Assembly (NCBI GenBank): GCA_016194585.1
Contig: JACQBG010000016.1
Location: forward strand, 25,765-89,764
DNA length: 64,000 nt
Source: Gemmatimonadota bacterium
GTDB taxonomy: Bacteria; Gemmatimonadota; Gemmatimonadetes; Gemmatimonadales; Gemmatimonadaceae
Reading direction: 5' to 3'
In this document: positions 54,237-63,487 of the stretch, one piece after another
Layout: every line of letters begins with the position of its first letter
Numbering within the stretch: position 1 is the first letter of the stretch
Made by a program: the position numbers and the translations under genes
The notes under the pieces: generated by a model
Databases searched by the model: none
Told to the model about the DNA's origin: nothing
The model's input: only the letters and a program-made list of their open reading frames with translations

Positions 54237-55642
54237 TCGGCCCCTCCGCCCATCGCGGCACGCGTGTGGCGCAACGACTGCAGCACCGCCTCGAGCGTCG
54301 GCGCGGTGCGACGGTCGAAGAAGACGCGCCCGTCGACGAGCGTCATGTCGACGCGCGCCTGCGGCGAGAACGGATGCGCGGTGAAGATCGCGATGTCGGC
54401 GTCCTTGCCGACGTCGATCGAGCCGGTGTACTTGTCGATCCCGAGCTGCCACGCGGCGTTGAGCGTGATCATCTTGAGCGCCTCCTCCTCGGAGGTGTTG
54501 CCGTAGTGCATCGCCTTCGCCGCGTCCTGGTACAGCCGCCGGGCGCGCTCGTCACTGTCGGAGTTCACCGTCACGCGCACGCCGCGTTCGGCCATGAGCG
54601 ACGGGTTGAACGCGATCGCGTCCCACGCTTCGAGCTTGTACGCCCATTCGTCGGCGAACGTCGACGCGCCCGTGTTGGCGGCGGCGATCTCGTCGGCGAC
54701 CTTGTAGCCCTCGAGCACGTGCTGCAGCGAGGCGATGCGGAAGCCGAAGTCCTTCGCCACGTGGAGCAGCATCAGGATCTCGTCGGCGCGATACGAGTGC
54801 GCATGCACCAGCCGCGTCCCCTCGAGCACCTCGACGAGCGGGTCGAGCTGCACGTCGCGCGCGGGTGGGATCGGCTCGGGTTGCCCGTGCTTCCACGCCG
54901 CCTTCGCCTTGTCGTACGCCTTCCATTCCTGCTGGTACTCGCGGGCCCGGGTGAACGAGTCGCGCAGCAGCTCCTCGACTCCCATGCGCGTGTGCGGATA
55001 GCGCAGCGGCCGCCCCGGCTGCGGCGGGTTGTTGGTCTGCCGCACGTTCTCGCCGAGCGCGAACTTGATGCCGGGCGGCGCCTTGTCGTACTTCATCGAG
55101 TCGACGGGCAAGCCGAACCGCATCTTCACGGTGAGGTTCTGCCCGCCGATCGTGTTCGCCGAGCCATGCAGCACGTTCGCCGCGGTCACGCCGCCGGCGA
55201 GTTGCCGGTAGAGCGTCAGTCCGTCCTCGCGGAAGGCGTCCTCGATGCGCACCTGCGAGGTGACGGAGCTCGACATCTCGTTGATCCCCTGCAGCGACGA
55301 GTGCGAGTGCGCGTCGATGATGCCGGGCGTCACGAACTTCCCTGTCGCGTCGATCACCTGGGCGCCGGCCGGCACGGGCACGCCCGAGCCGACCGCGGCG
55401 ATCTTGCCGTCGCGGATGACGATCGTCCCATCGGTGATCGTCCCGTGTGAGGCGGTGAGGATCGTCGCGTGCGTGATGGCGACGAGCTTCGCCGCCGGTG
55501 GCACCGGGATGCTGAGCGCGCCGGCGCCGTTCCAGCCGTCGGCGGGCGCGGCGCCCGCGCCCTGCTGCGCGGCGAGCGGGGTGACGCCGAGCGCGATCCC
55601 CGTGAGCACCGTGCCGGCGCGACGTGCGAGCGTCTGCGTCAT
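54233..55642 (-). CDS. Secreted amidohydrolase (imidazolonepropionase/dipeptidase-like), metal site intact, 469 aa
   Basis: The signal peptide spans residues 1-26. The family start is TIVIRDGKIAAVGSGVPVPAG and the metal motif is IIDAHSHSS (His112, His114). Further His and Asp ligands are plausible in LVHAHSYRAD, ASLQHVLEGYK and VTVNSDSDERARR. The C-terminus has ALKMITLNAAWQLGIDKYTGSIDVGKDADIAIF. It is the only one of the three minus-strand paralogues with an intact HxH. It may form a complex with the other two. The substrate is unknown. ATG at 55642 overlaps the previous stop (ATGA). Confidence 0.88.
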   Translation of the reverse strand: MTQTLARRAGTVLTGIALGVTPLAAQQGAGAAPADGWNGAGALSIPVPPAAKLVAITHATILTASHGTITDGTIVIRDGKIAAVGSGVPVPAGAQVIDATGKFVTPGIIDAHSHSSLQGINEMSSSVTSQVRIEDAFREDGLTLYRQLAGGVTAANVLHGSANTIGGQNLTVKMRFGLPVDSMKYDKAPPGIKFALGENVRQTNNPPQPGRPLRYPHTRMGVEELLRDSFTRAREYQQEWKAYDKAKAAWKHGQPEPIPPARDVQLDPLVEVLEGTRLVHAHSYRADEILMLLHVAKDFGFRIASLQHVLEGYKVADEIAAANTGASTFADEWAYKLEAWDAIAFNPSLMAERGVRVTVNSDSDERARRLYQDAAKAMHYGNTSEEEALKMITLNAAWQLGIDKYTGSIDVGKDADIAIFTAHPFSPQARVDMTLVDGRVFFDRRTAPTLEAVLQSLRHTRAAMGGGAE

Positions 55643-57069
55643 GGCGTCTTGTCTCCATTGAAGGTCCCGTTCGCCGTCGCGGACGGCGGACCGCCATCGC
55701 GGCTGCCGCCGCGGCCGCCCGCCGCCGGCACGACGTCATAGCGCGTCCCGTCGACGAACACGGCGCGCACCTTCGCGTCGGCGGCGAGGACGTTCCCCCC
55801 ATCCGTCACGACGAGGTTCGCGATCTTCCCCGGCTCGACGCTCCCGAGCGCCGCACCGAGGCCGGCCATCTCCGCGGCGCGGATCGTGACCGCCTGCAGC
55901 GCCACGTCGGCGGGAAGTCCGGCCGCGACCGCCTTGCGTACGTTCGAGACGAAGGCCGTCGCGTTCGTGCCGCCCGAGGCGAGCGCGAACCGGAGCCCCG
56001 CCTTGTGGATCGCTTCGGCGTTCCCTTCGATCAGCGTGCGGGCCGCGCGGTCGGCCGCCGCGCTGTCGTCCGACTCGTGTCGCATCGCGTACCGGTACGA
56101 CCAGCCGGTGACGGTCGATGGCGCGGGGAAATTCACCGAGACCACGACGGGATGTCCTTCGAGCGCGTCGAGCGCGCGCCACCCCTCGGTCGCGCCGACG
56201 ATCGTGAAGCGCAGGAACAGCTCCTTGTCGATCCGCGCGGCACGCCGGATGTCGTTCTCCTGCGGCGCATCGTAGAAGACCGGCATCCTGCCCAGCACCA
56301 CCGGGACGAGGGCGTCGAGGTCCGGATCGTGCTCCGGGCGCGCGAGCCCCCGCGGATCGGCCTTCCATCGCTCCTCGAGCAGGGCGTGCCGCTTGGCGTC
56401 ATAGAGCTCCTGCCGCTGGTAGGCGACCACGCCCATGATCGTGCCGGGCGTATGGTCGCCGCGCGCGTTCGTGCCGCCGGCGCCGAACCCGTTGCCGGCG
56501 ATGAATCCGAAGTGCTCGGCCACGGGCGACTTGATCACGTCGGCGCCGCCGGCGCTGTCCTTCATCGGCACGAGCGCCGACAGCCCGCGCACGGCGCCAC
56601 GGGGCGGCGCCACGAGCGCCGCCGTCACCCCGCCCTCGCGCGCGGCGCGCGCCTCGGCCGGCGACACTCTCACCTCGTCGGCGATGACGCGGTCCGCCTC
56701 GAAACCGGTGAATCGGTCGGCGCTTGCCGCCCCGCCCCCCGCCGCGCCACCGGCGCGCCCTCCCACTGGCGCCGCGGTGGCGGCGCCCGGCAGGCCGATC
56801 GTCGACGTCAGGTCGATCAACCCCGGCGCGACCGTGCGCCCCGCGAGATCGAGCACCCGGGCATCAGCCGGGATCGGCACGTCGGCACCGACCGCCGCGA
56901 TGAGTCCGTCCCGGATGACGATGGTGCCCTTCTCGATCACCCCTCGCGTGACGGTCTCGACGCGCGCGTTCGTCAGGGCCCACGTGCCCCCCTGCGCACC
57001 CAGCAAGACGGGCACGACGAACGCGACCGCGGCCACGACGCGCCGGAGCGGCGCGAAGGTCCTGTTCAT
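55639..57069 (-). CDS. Secreted amidohydrolase-fold protein lacking the HxH metal motif, 476 aa
   Basis: Signal peptide 1-25, then GTIVIRDGLIAAVGADVPIPADARVLDLAGRTVAPGLIDLTSTIGL. The expected HxH after GLID is replaced by LTSTI. A Gly/Ala-rich insertion follows (about 100-120). The C-terminal TIRAAEMAGLGAALGSVEPGKIANLVVTDG is typical. It is the first gene of the three-gene operon, with GGAG upstream of ATG 57069. Like the third paralogue it looks catalytically dead by the usual criteria but well preserved, suggesting a structural or different role. Confidence 0.87.
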   Translation of the reverse strand: MNRTFAPLRRVVAAVAFVVPVLLGAQGGTWALTNARVETVTRGVIEKGTIVIRDGLIAAVGADVPIPADARVLDLAGRTVAPGLIDLTSTIGLPGAATAAPVGGRAGGAAGGGAASADRFTGFEADRVIADEVRVSPAEARAAREGGVTAALVAPPRGAVRGLSALVPMKDSAGGADVIKSPVAEHFGFIAGNGFGAGGTNARGDHTPGTIMGVVAYQRQELYDAKRHALLEERWKADPRGLARPEHDPDLDALVPVVLGRMPVFYDAPQENDIRRAARIDKELFLRFTIVGATEGWRALDALEGHPVVVSVNFPAPSTVTGWSYRYAMRHESDDSAAADRAARTLIEGNAEAIHKAGLRFALASGGTNATAFVSNVRKAVAAGLPADVALQAVTIRAAEMAGLGAALGSVEPGKIANLVVTDGGNVLAADAKVRAVFVDGTRYDVVPAAGGRGGSRDGGPPSATANGTFNGDKTP

Positions 57070-57123
57070 CTCTGGACTCCGAATGTGGTTGGGATGGACG
57101 GCGAGCGTGCGACCTCGCGACGG

Positions 57124-57156
57124 CTAACGATACGCATCACGTTGTCGCATCGTTAG
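57124..57156. repeat. Inverted repeat in the divergent amidohydrolase intergenic region
   Basis: CTAACGAT (57124-57131) is repeated inverted as ATCGTTAG (57149-57156) with a 17-base spacer. It is between genes at 57069 (minus) and 57227 (plus) and could be an operator for both. The rest of the 157-bp gap has a TAGAAT -10-like element at 57215-57220 just before the plus-strand ATG. Confidence 0.5.
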
Positions 57157-57226
57157 GTGGCCGCCGCCGGCCTCGCCCGCCCCGCTCCATGGCGCGCCGG
57201 GCTCCTCGCCACGATAGAATTGCCCG

Positions 57227-58657
57227 ATGCCCTTCTCGCTCCGCACGATCCGCCTCGCCCTCTCGCTCAGCGCGTTGCTGCCCACGTTCGCCGGCGCGCA
57301 GGCGCGCCAGCAGGTGACGCGCGACATCCGCCCCTTCGTGAGCGTCGACGCCCCCGTCGTCGCCCTCACGCACGTACGCCTGATCGACGGCACGGGCGCG
57401 GCGTCGCGCGACGACCAGACGATCGTCATCGAAGGCACGCGCATCGCGCGGGTCGGGCCGAGCGCGGGCACGACGGTCCCCGCCGGCGCCCGCGTGCTCG
57501 ACCTTTCTGGGCGCACCGTGGTCCCGGGATTCGTCGGCCTGCACGAGCACACGTACTTCGGGGGCGTGCGCCGGACGACGGCCATGACCACGAGCGCGCC
57601 GCTGCTCTATCTCGCGTTCGGCGTCACCACCGCGATGACGGCGGGGAGCCAGCTGCCCTACCATGAGCGGAACATGGCCCGCGACGTCTCGCTCGACCGC
57701 ACCCCCGGCCCGCGCTTCCTCATCAGCGGCCCCTACCTCGACGGCCCGGCGACACGCAGCGGCATGGCGCGAGCGCTGGAGTCGCCGGCCGAGGCGCGTC
57801 GCGTCGTCGACTACTGGGCCGATGAGGGCGCCACCTGGTTCAAGGTGATGGGACAGATCTCGCGCGAGCGACTCGGCGACGTGATCCGCGCCGCACACGC
57901 CCGCGGGCTGCGCGTGACGGGGCACCTCTGCTCCGTCACGTTCGCCGAGGCGTCGGCGCTCGGGATCGACGCGCTCCAGCACGGCTTCATCACCGCCAGC
58001 GACTATGTCCCCGGCAAGCGCCCCGACGAGTGCCCGATCGGGAACATGCACGAGCAGGCCGATGTCGACGTGGGCAGCCCCGCCGTACAGGCGTCGATCC
58101 GCGCACTCGCGCAGCGTGGGACATCGGTCGTCTCGACGCTCGGCGTGTACGAGAGCTTCTCCCCGGAGCGCTTCCAGCTCGACACGGCGGCGATGGCCAT
58201 GCTCGACCCCGAGGTGCGCCGTGAGGTCGAGGCCAACCATGCGAACATCGCCGCGGGCGGACTCGTCGTGACCGACGTCCTCCTGAAGAAGATGATGCGC
58301 TGGGAGCGCGACTTCGTCGCCGCCGGCGGATTGCTCGGCGCGGGCTGCGATCCGTGGGGGACCGGTTATCTGCCGGGCTTCGGCGACGTGCGCAACTACG
58401 AGATGTTGCTCGAAGCGGGCTTCTCTCCCGCGACGGCGATCCAGATCATGACGCTCAACGGGGCGCGCATCCTCGGCATGGATCGCGACATCGGCGCCAT
58501 CACCGCGGGCCGGCAGGCCGACCTCGTCGTGGTGCGTGGCGACCCCGTCTCACGCCCCCGCGACCTGTATCAGGTGACCACGGTGTTCCGCGGTGGACTC
58601 GGCTACGACGCGAAGGCATTGCGCGACGCCGCGCGCGGACTCGTCGGCGTCCGTTGA
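57227..58657 (+). CDS. Secreted amidohydrolase, metal site intact, 476 aa
   Basis: The signal peptide is residues 1-24 (ending AGAQ). The domain starts VALTHVRLIDGTGAASRDDQTIVIEGTRIARVG. The metal motif is GFVGLHEHTYFGG (His106, His108). WFKVMGQ may hold the carboxylated Lys, with VTGHLCS, ALQHGF and GAGCDPWGTGY as further ligands. The C-terminus is TLNGARILGMDRDIGAITAGRQADLVVVRGDP. This is a complete subtype-III-like amidohydrolase, as in prolidase/imidazolonepropionase relatives. It diverges from the three-gene operon. ATG at 57227 has a -10-like TAGAAT 7 bases upstream and no Shine-Dalgarno site. Confidence 0.9.
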   Translation: MPFSLRTIRLALSLSALLPTFAGAQARQQVTRDIRPFVSVDAPVVALTHVRLIDGTGAASRDDQTIVIEGTRIARVGPSAGTTVPAGARVLDLSGRTVVPGFVGLHEHTYFGGVRRTTAMTTSAPLLYLAFGVTTAMTAGSQLPYHERNMARDVSLDRTPGPRFLISGPYLDGPATRSGMARALESPAEARRVVDYWADEGATWFKVMGQISRERLGDVIRAAHARGLRVTGHLCSVTFAEASALGIDALQHGFITASDYVPGKRPDECPIGNMHEQADVDVGSPAVQASIRALAQRGTSVVSTLGVYESFSPERFQLDTAAMAMLDPEVRREVEANHANIAAGGLVVTDVLLKKMMRWERDFVAAGGLLGAGCDPWGTGYLPGFGDVRNYEMLLEAGFSPATAIQIMTLNGARILGMDRDIGAITAGRQADLVVVRGDPVSRPRDLYQVTTVFRGGLGYDAKALRDAARGLVGVR

Positions 58658-58707
58658 CGGACCGCGCGGCGGCGCGGCGGCACGATCACTCGAATCGGAG
58701 GCAGCAC

Positions 58708-59973
58708 ATGAAGTTCCTTCAGATCGTGTCGTTCTGCGCCGTCGGCGCCGCGCTCGGATGTGGCAGCGGCACGATGCCGGATCCCGGCGTCGACCCGCGC
58801 CTGGCGCGTGAGATCGCCGCCATCAAGGCGGTCGACAACCATGCCCATCCGGTGCGCCCCACCGCCGCCGGCGAGACGCCAGACGACGAGTACGATGCCC
58901 TCCCCGTCGACAACCTCGAGGCGCAGTCCGACCCGATGCGCCAGCGGCCGAAGTCGCCGACCGTGACCGCCGCGCACGCCGAGCTCTTCGGCGCCGACAA
59001 GGCCGCCGTCGTCAAGGCGCACTCGGCCGATTACGCGACGTACATGCTCGACAAGATGGGGATCGAGGTGATGCTGGCGAACCGCGTCGCGATGGGACCG
59101 GGGCTGCCGTCGTCGCGCTTCCTCTGGGTGCCGTTCGCCGACGCGCTCATGTATCCCCTCGACAACGCGAAGATGATCACCACCCCGGACCAGAAGTCGT
59201 TCTGGCCACTCGAGGAGAAGCTGCTCAAGCGCTACTACCAGGAGAGCGGCGTCTCGGCGCGCCCCGCGACGCTCCCGGAGTACCTCGAGAAGGTGGTCCG
59301 GGCCACGCTCGAGCGGCACAAGCAGGGGGGCGCCCTCGCCGAGAAGTTCGAGATGGCGTACCTGCGCCCGCTCGCCGTCGGCAACCCGACGCTCGCCGAG
59401 GCGGAGAAGGGCTACGCGGGGAACCCGGCCGAGTATACGGCGCTCCAGGACTACATCTTCCGCTACATCGCCACGGAGTGCGGCCGGCTCGGCATGGCGG
59501 TGCACATCCACGTGGCGCACGGCGGCGGCGGCTATTTCAACGTATCGTGGGCCGACCCCCTGCTCCTCGAGCCACTGCTCAACGATCCCTCGCTCCGCAA
59601 GACGACCTTCGTCATGGTCCATGGCGGCTGGCCGTTCACGCACGAGATCACGCCGCTGCTCACCAAGCCGAACGCCTACGTCGACTTCTCCGAGCAGACC
59701 GCGTTCGATTCGCCGCACGACATCGCCGAGGTGCTCCGCGCATGGCTCGCCTACGTGCCCGAGAAGGTGATGTTCGCGACCGACGCCTATCCCGAGTCGC
59801 CCGAGCTGGGCTGGGAGGAGAGCGGCATCATCGGTGCGAACACGGGGCGCGAGGCGCTCGGCCGCGCACTCACCGGCATGATGCGCGACGGCGAGATCAC
59901 GCACGCGCGAGCCGTCGAACTGGCGAAGATGGTGTTGCGAGACAACGCGCGCCGATTGTATCGCCTGAAGTAG
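58708..59973 (+). CDS. Amidohydrolase-2-type lipoprotein, 421 aa
   Basis: A lipoprotein signal (MKFLQIVSFCAVGAALGCGSG, lipobox Cys at 18) anchors a metal-dependent TIM-barrel hydrolase. The HxH is VDNHAHP (His45, His47). AVHIHVAHGGGGY, VMVHGGWPFTHE and FATDAYPESPELGW supply the other His and the Asp ligand. This resembles amidohydrolase family 2 (decarboxylase/hydrolase) members. ATG at 58708 has GGAGG 7 bases upstream, 50 bp after the previous stop, so it is probably co-transcribed with it. Substrate unknown. Confidence 0.88.
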   Translation: MKFLQIVSFCAVGAALGCGSGTMPDPGVDPRLAREIAAIKAVDNHAHPVRPTAAGETPDDEYDALPVDNLEAQSDPMRQRPKSPTVTAAHAELFGADKAAVVKAHSADYATYMLDKMGIEVMLANRVAMGPGLPSSRFLWVPFADALMYPLDNAKMITTPDQKSFWPLEEKLLKRYYQESGVSARPATLPEYLEKVVRATLERHKQGGALAEKFEMAYLRPLAVGNPTLAEAEKGYAGNPAEYTALQDYIFRYIATECGRLGMAVHIHVAHGGGGYFNVSWADPLLLEPLLNDPSLRKTTFVMVHGGWPFTHEITPLLTKPNAYVDFSEQTAFDSPHDIAEVLRAWLAYVPEKVMFATDAYPESPELGWEESGIIGANTGREALGRALTGMMRDGEITHARAVELAKMVLRDNARRLYRLK

Positions 59974-60103
59974 CGACCGCCTGGTCACTCGAGTCGATGG
60001 CCGCCCGCCCCGCGCCGGGCGAACGGCCACGGCGCGGGGCCGGCGCTTCCCTCTCGCGGGCGACCGCGCACATAATAGGGCTTCCACCCCCACCGAGCCT
60101 CAC

Positions 60104-63100
60104 ATGAAATCGGGTCTCCGTCTCCTCCTCGCGGCCCTGCCCCTTCTCGTCACGGCGCCGCTCGCTGCCCAGTCCGGCCGCAAGACGCCAGCGAATGTCG
60201 CGGCGGCGCCCGCCGCCGCGGCTCCCGACTTCGCCGCCCTCCTCAAGCGCGTCACCTGGCGCTCCGTCGGCCCCGCCAACAACGCCGGCCGCGTGTCGGT
60301 CGTGACGGGCGTGCCGGGCGACCCGCTCACGTATTACGTCGCGGGCGCGAACGGCTCGATCATCAAGACCACCAACGGCGGCACCACCTTCAAGCCGATC
60401 TTCGACGACCAGGACGTCGGCTCCATCGGCGCCATCGCCGTCGCGCCGAGCGACCCGCACGTCGTCTACGTCGGCACCGGCGAGGGGAACCCGCGCAACA
60501 ACGCCTCCGTCGGCGACGGCATGTACAAGTCCGTCGACGGCGGCGACCACTGGAAGCACATCGGGCTCGAGAAGTCCGACAAGGTCGCGCGCCTCGTCAT
60601 CGACGAGAAGAACCCCGAGATCGTCTACGCCTGCGTGCTCGGCCGCGAGTGGGGGCCGAGCGAGGAGCGCGGGGTGTTCAAGACGACCGACGGCGGCGCC
60701 TCGTGGAAGAAGGTGCTCTACGTCGACCCGCAGACGTCGTGCTCCGACATCTCCGCCGACCCGACGAACAGCAACATCGTGTACGCCGGGATGTACACGT
60801 ACCGCCGCTGGGCGTGGCACCTCGAGTCGGGCGCCGGCAACACCGCCGTCTACAAGTCCGTCGACGGCGGCGCGACGTGGGATCGCCTCTCCGGCCCCGA
60901 CAAACTGCGCGGCCTCCCGCGCAAGGCGATGGACCGCATCGGCGTCGCCGTCGCGCCGAGCGACCCGAACATCGTGTACGTCATCAGCGAGACCAAGGAC
61001 GAAGGGGAGCTCTGGCGCTCCGACGACGCCGGGGCGAGCTGGCGCACCGTGAACCGCGACCCGAACATCAACTTCCGTCCGTTCTACTACGCCGACCTGC
61101 GCGTCGACCCGAAGAACCCGAACCGCGTGTTCACGCTCTCCGGCAGCATGTACTTCTCGGAGGACGGCGGCCTCAACTTCCGCTCCATCGCGCGCGACGT
61201 GCACGGCGACCACCAAGCCATGTGGATCGACCCCGTCGACCCGCGCTACATCCTGAGCGGGAGCGACGGCGGCTGGCAGGTGAGTCGCGACGGCGGCAAG
61301 AACTGGGACGTGGTGAACACCTTCCCGTTCACGCAGTTCTACCACATCAACTACGACATGCAGCAGCCCTACCGCGTCTGCGGCGGCCTGCAGGACAACG
61401 GCAACTGGTGCGGCACGAGCAACTCGCTCAGCCCGCAGGGGATCCGCGCCGCCGACTGGTCGACGGTGAGCTTCGGCGACGGTTTCTTCACCGTGCCGGT
61501 GATGGACAAGCCGTGGCTCGTGTACAGCGACGCGCAGGGCGGCATGCTGAACATCACCGACACGCGCGCCTACGTGCAGAAGACCATCTACCCCTACCCC
61601 AACCGCGTCGGCTCGGTGGGCGACGCGATGATCTCGCACAAGTACCGCTTCAACTGGAACTCGCCGATCGCGCTCTCGCCGCAGAACCCCTCGGTGGTGT
61701 ACTTCGGCGGCAACGTGCTCTTCCGATCGAGCAACTACGGGCTGCACTGGGACGTCATCTCCCCCGACCTCACGACCAACGACCCCAAGAAGCAGCAGTC
61801 GTCGGGCGGCGAGATCGTCGTCGACAACACGGCCGCCGAGTTCCACTCGACGCTGCTCAGCATCGCGCCGAGCCCGCTCGACAGCAACGTCATCTGGACC
61901 GGGTCGGACGACGGCGAGGTGCACGTCACGCGAGACGGCGGCAAGACGTGGAGCAACGTCTTCGTGAACGTGCCGGGGCTCAAGCCGAACGCCTGGATCG
62001 CCACCGTCGAGGCGTCGCACTACGACGTCGGCACCGCGTACGTGACCGCCGACCACCATCAGGACGACGATTACTCGCCGTACCTCTACATGACGACGGA
62101 CTTCGGGAAGACGTGGAAGAGCATCCGCGGCGACATGCCCGACCGCGCCTGGTGGACGCACGTCGTGCGCGAGGATCCGCATCATCGCAACCTGCTCTAC
62201 GCCGGCACCGAGACGGGCGCGTGGGCGTCGTGGGACCGCGGCACGCACTGGGTGTCGCTCCGCGGCGACCTGCCCGTCGTGCCGGTGCGCGACATCCAGA
62301 TCCATCCGCGCGACAACGACCTCCTCCTCGCCACGCACGGTCGCGGCCTCTACATCCTCGACGACCTCACGCCGCTGCAGCAGATCGCCGACGCGGCGGC
62401 GAGCGATGCCGTGCTCTTCGACGTCCGCCCGACGATCCGCTGGTGGAACTCCTGGGGACGCGACGGCAACCTCGGCCAGCGGAAGTGGGCCGGCGAGAAT
62501 CCGCCGAACGGCGCGATCATCTCGTACTACCTCAAAGCGCAGCCGGCCGGCGAGGTGAACATCGAGGTGACCGACGCGAGCGGGCGCGTCGTGCGCCACA
62601 TGACGCGCGTGCCCGACGAAGCCGGCGTGAACCGAGTGACCTGGGACCTGCGCTACGACCCCGCGGCGGACGGCGCGACCGGCGGCCGCGGCGGTGGCGG
62701 CGGCCGCGGCCAGGGCGCCGGCGCGCCGACCGACACCTCGCTGCAGGCACTCCGCGACCGCCGTCGCGCCGCCGCCGAGCGCGATGCGGGAGGTGGCGCC
62801 GAAGAGTCGTTCTTCGGTCCGGCGGCCGTCGCGGTGCTGCCGGGCACGTACACCGTCACGATGACCGTCGGCGGGCAGAAGTACAGCAAGCCGGTGACGG
62901 TGCAGAACGACCCGCGCATCGAGATGACGCCGGAGCAGGTCGCGTTGCAGCACACGCTCGCCCTGCAAGCGCAGGCCACGCAGCAGCGCGTCGGGCGCGT
63001 CATCGCCAGCGTCGACGACCTCATCCGGCAGCTCACCACACTGCAGACGACGGTGCGGGCCGAACCGCGCGACAGCACCCTCCGCGCGGTCGGCGGCGAA

Positions 63101-63409
63101 GTCGCCGGGACGCTCAAGGACCTGCGCCACTTCCGCGACTCCGTGCTCGCGCGACCGCTCCCGGGGCTGGGCTACCGCCAGTACCCGCGACTCCGTGAGG
63201 AAGCGCAGACCATCACCGGGATGATCGCCCGTCCGCAGTGGCCGGTGACCGACGGCGAGAAGCTCCGTTCGGGGGAACTCAAGACGGAGACCGACGACGC
63301 CCAGACGCGGCTCGACAAGCTGGTCGCCGAGCGGATCGGGAAGATCAACGACCTGCTCAAGGGCACGCAGCACGTGATCACGCCGCAGCCGCCGCGGGTC
63401 GTGCCGTGA
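60104..63409 (+). CDS. Secreted Asp-box (BNR/VPS10-like) beta-propeller protein, 1,101 aa
   Basis: A signal peptide (1-22) precedes about ten Asp-box repeats of the S/T-x-D-x-G-x-x-W/F kind (YKSVDGGDHWKHI, FKTTDGGASWKKV, HVTRDGGKTWSNV and others) between about 80 and 750. This suggests one or two beta-propellers like the sortilin VPS10 or neuraminidase-like folds. A FlgD-type Ig-like domain (about 800-860) is followed by a Gly-rich stretch (GGRGGGGGRG). A C-terminal helical domain of about 150 residues follows. A glycosidase catalytic triad is not obvious. ATG at 60104 has TAATAG about 25 bases upstream. Its function is unknown. Confidence 0.88.
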   Translation: MKSGLRLLLAALPLLVTAPLAAQSGRKTPANVAAAPAAAAPDFAALLKRVTWRSVGPANNAGRVSVVTGVPGDPLTYYVAGANGSIIKTTNGGTTFKPIFDDQDVGSIGAIAVAPSDPHVVYVGTGEGNPRNNASVGDGMYKSVDGGDHWKHIGLEKSDKVARLVIDEKNPEIVYACVLGREWGPSEERGVFKTTDGGASWKKVLYVDPQTSCSDISADPTNSNIVYAGMYTYRRWAWHLESGAGNTAVYKSVDGGATWDRLSGPDKLRGLPRKAMDRIGVAVAPSDPNIVYVISETKDEGELWRSDDAGASWRTVNRDPNINFRPFYYADLRVDPKNPNRVFTLSGSMYFSEDGGLNFRSIARDVHGDHQAMWIDPVDPRYILSGSDGGWQVSRDGGKNWDVVNTFPFTQFYHINYDMQQPYRVCGGLQDNGNWCGTSNSLSPQGIRAADWSTVSFGDGFFTVPVMDKPWLVYSDAQGGMLNITDTRAYVQKTIYPYPNRVGSVGDAMISHKYRFNWNSPIALSPQNPSVVYFGGNVLFRSSNYGLHWDVISPDLTTNDPKKQQSSGGEIVVDNTAAEFHSTLLSIAPSPLDSNVIWTGSDDGEVHVTRDGGKTWSNVFVNVPGLKPNAWIATVEASHYDVGTAYVTADHHQDDDYSPYLYMTTDFGKTWKSIRGDMPDRAWWTHVVREDPHHRNLLYAGTETGAWASWDRGTHWVSLRGDLPVVPVRDIQIHPRDNDLLLATHGRGLYILDDLTPLQQIADAAASDAVLFDVRPTIRWWNSWGRDGNLGQRKWAGENPPNGAIISYYLKAQPAGEVNIEVTDASGRVVRHMTRVPDEAGVNRVTWDLRYDPAADGATGGRGGGGGRGQGAGAPTDTSLQALRDRRRAAAERDAGGGAEESFFGPAAVAVLPGTYTVTMTVGGQKYSKPVTVQNDPRIEMTPEQVALQHTLALQAQATQQRVGRVIASVDDLIRQLTTLQTTVRAEPRDSTLRAVGGEVAGTLKDLRHFRDSVLARPLPGLGYRQYPRLREEAQTITGMIARPQWPVTDGEKLRSGELKTETDDAQTRLDKLVAERIGKINDLLKGTQHVITPQPPRVVP

Positions 63410-63446
63410 GGTGACGGCGGCGGCGAGGCCGCCGCGCGGCAACCAT

Positions 63447-63480
63447 GAACGGCCCCGCGACCGGTGTCGCGGGGCCGTTC
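63447..63480. terminator. Bidirectional terminator hairpin
   Basis: GAACGGCCCCGCGAC (63447-63461) pairs perfectly with 63466-63480 around a CGGT loop. This 15-bp stem lies between the convergent Asp-box gene and the ABC transporter gene. Confidence 0.75.
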
Positions 63481-63487
63481 GCTTCAG

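Noticed and set aside
59897..63442. 1,181-codon open frame on the minus strand
   Set aside because: It is antisense to the Asp-box protein and the amidohydrolase lipoprotein; composition is His/Arg/Asp/Val-rich without signal or domains, as expected of the complement of a GC-rich gene.
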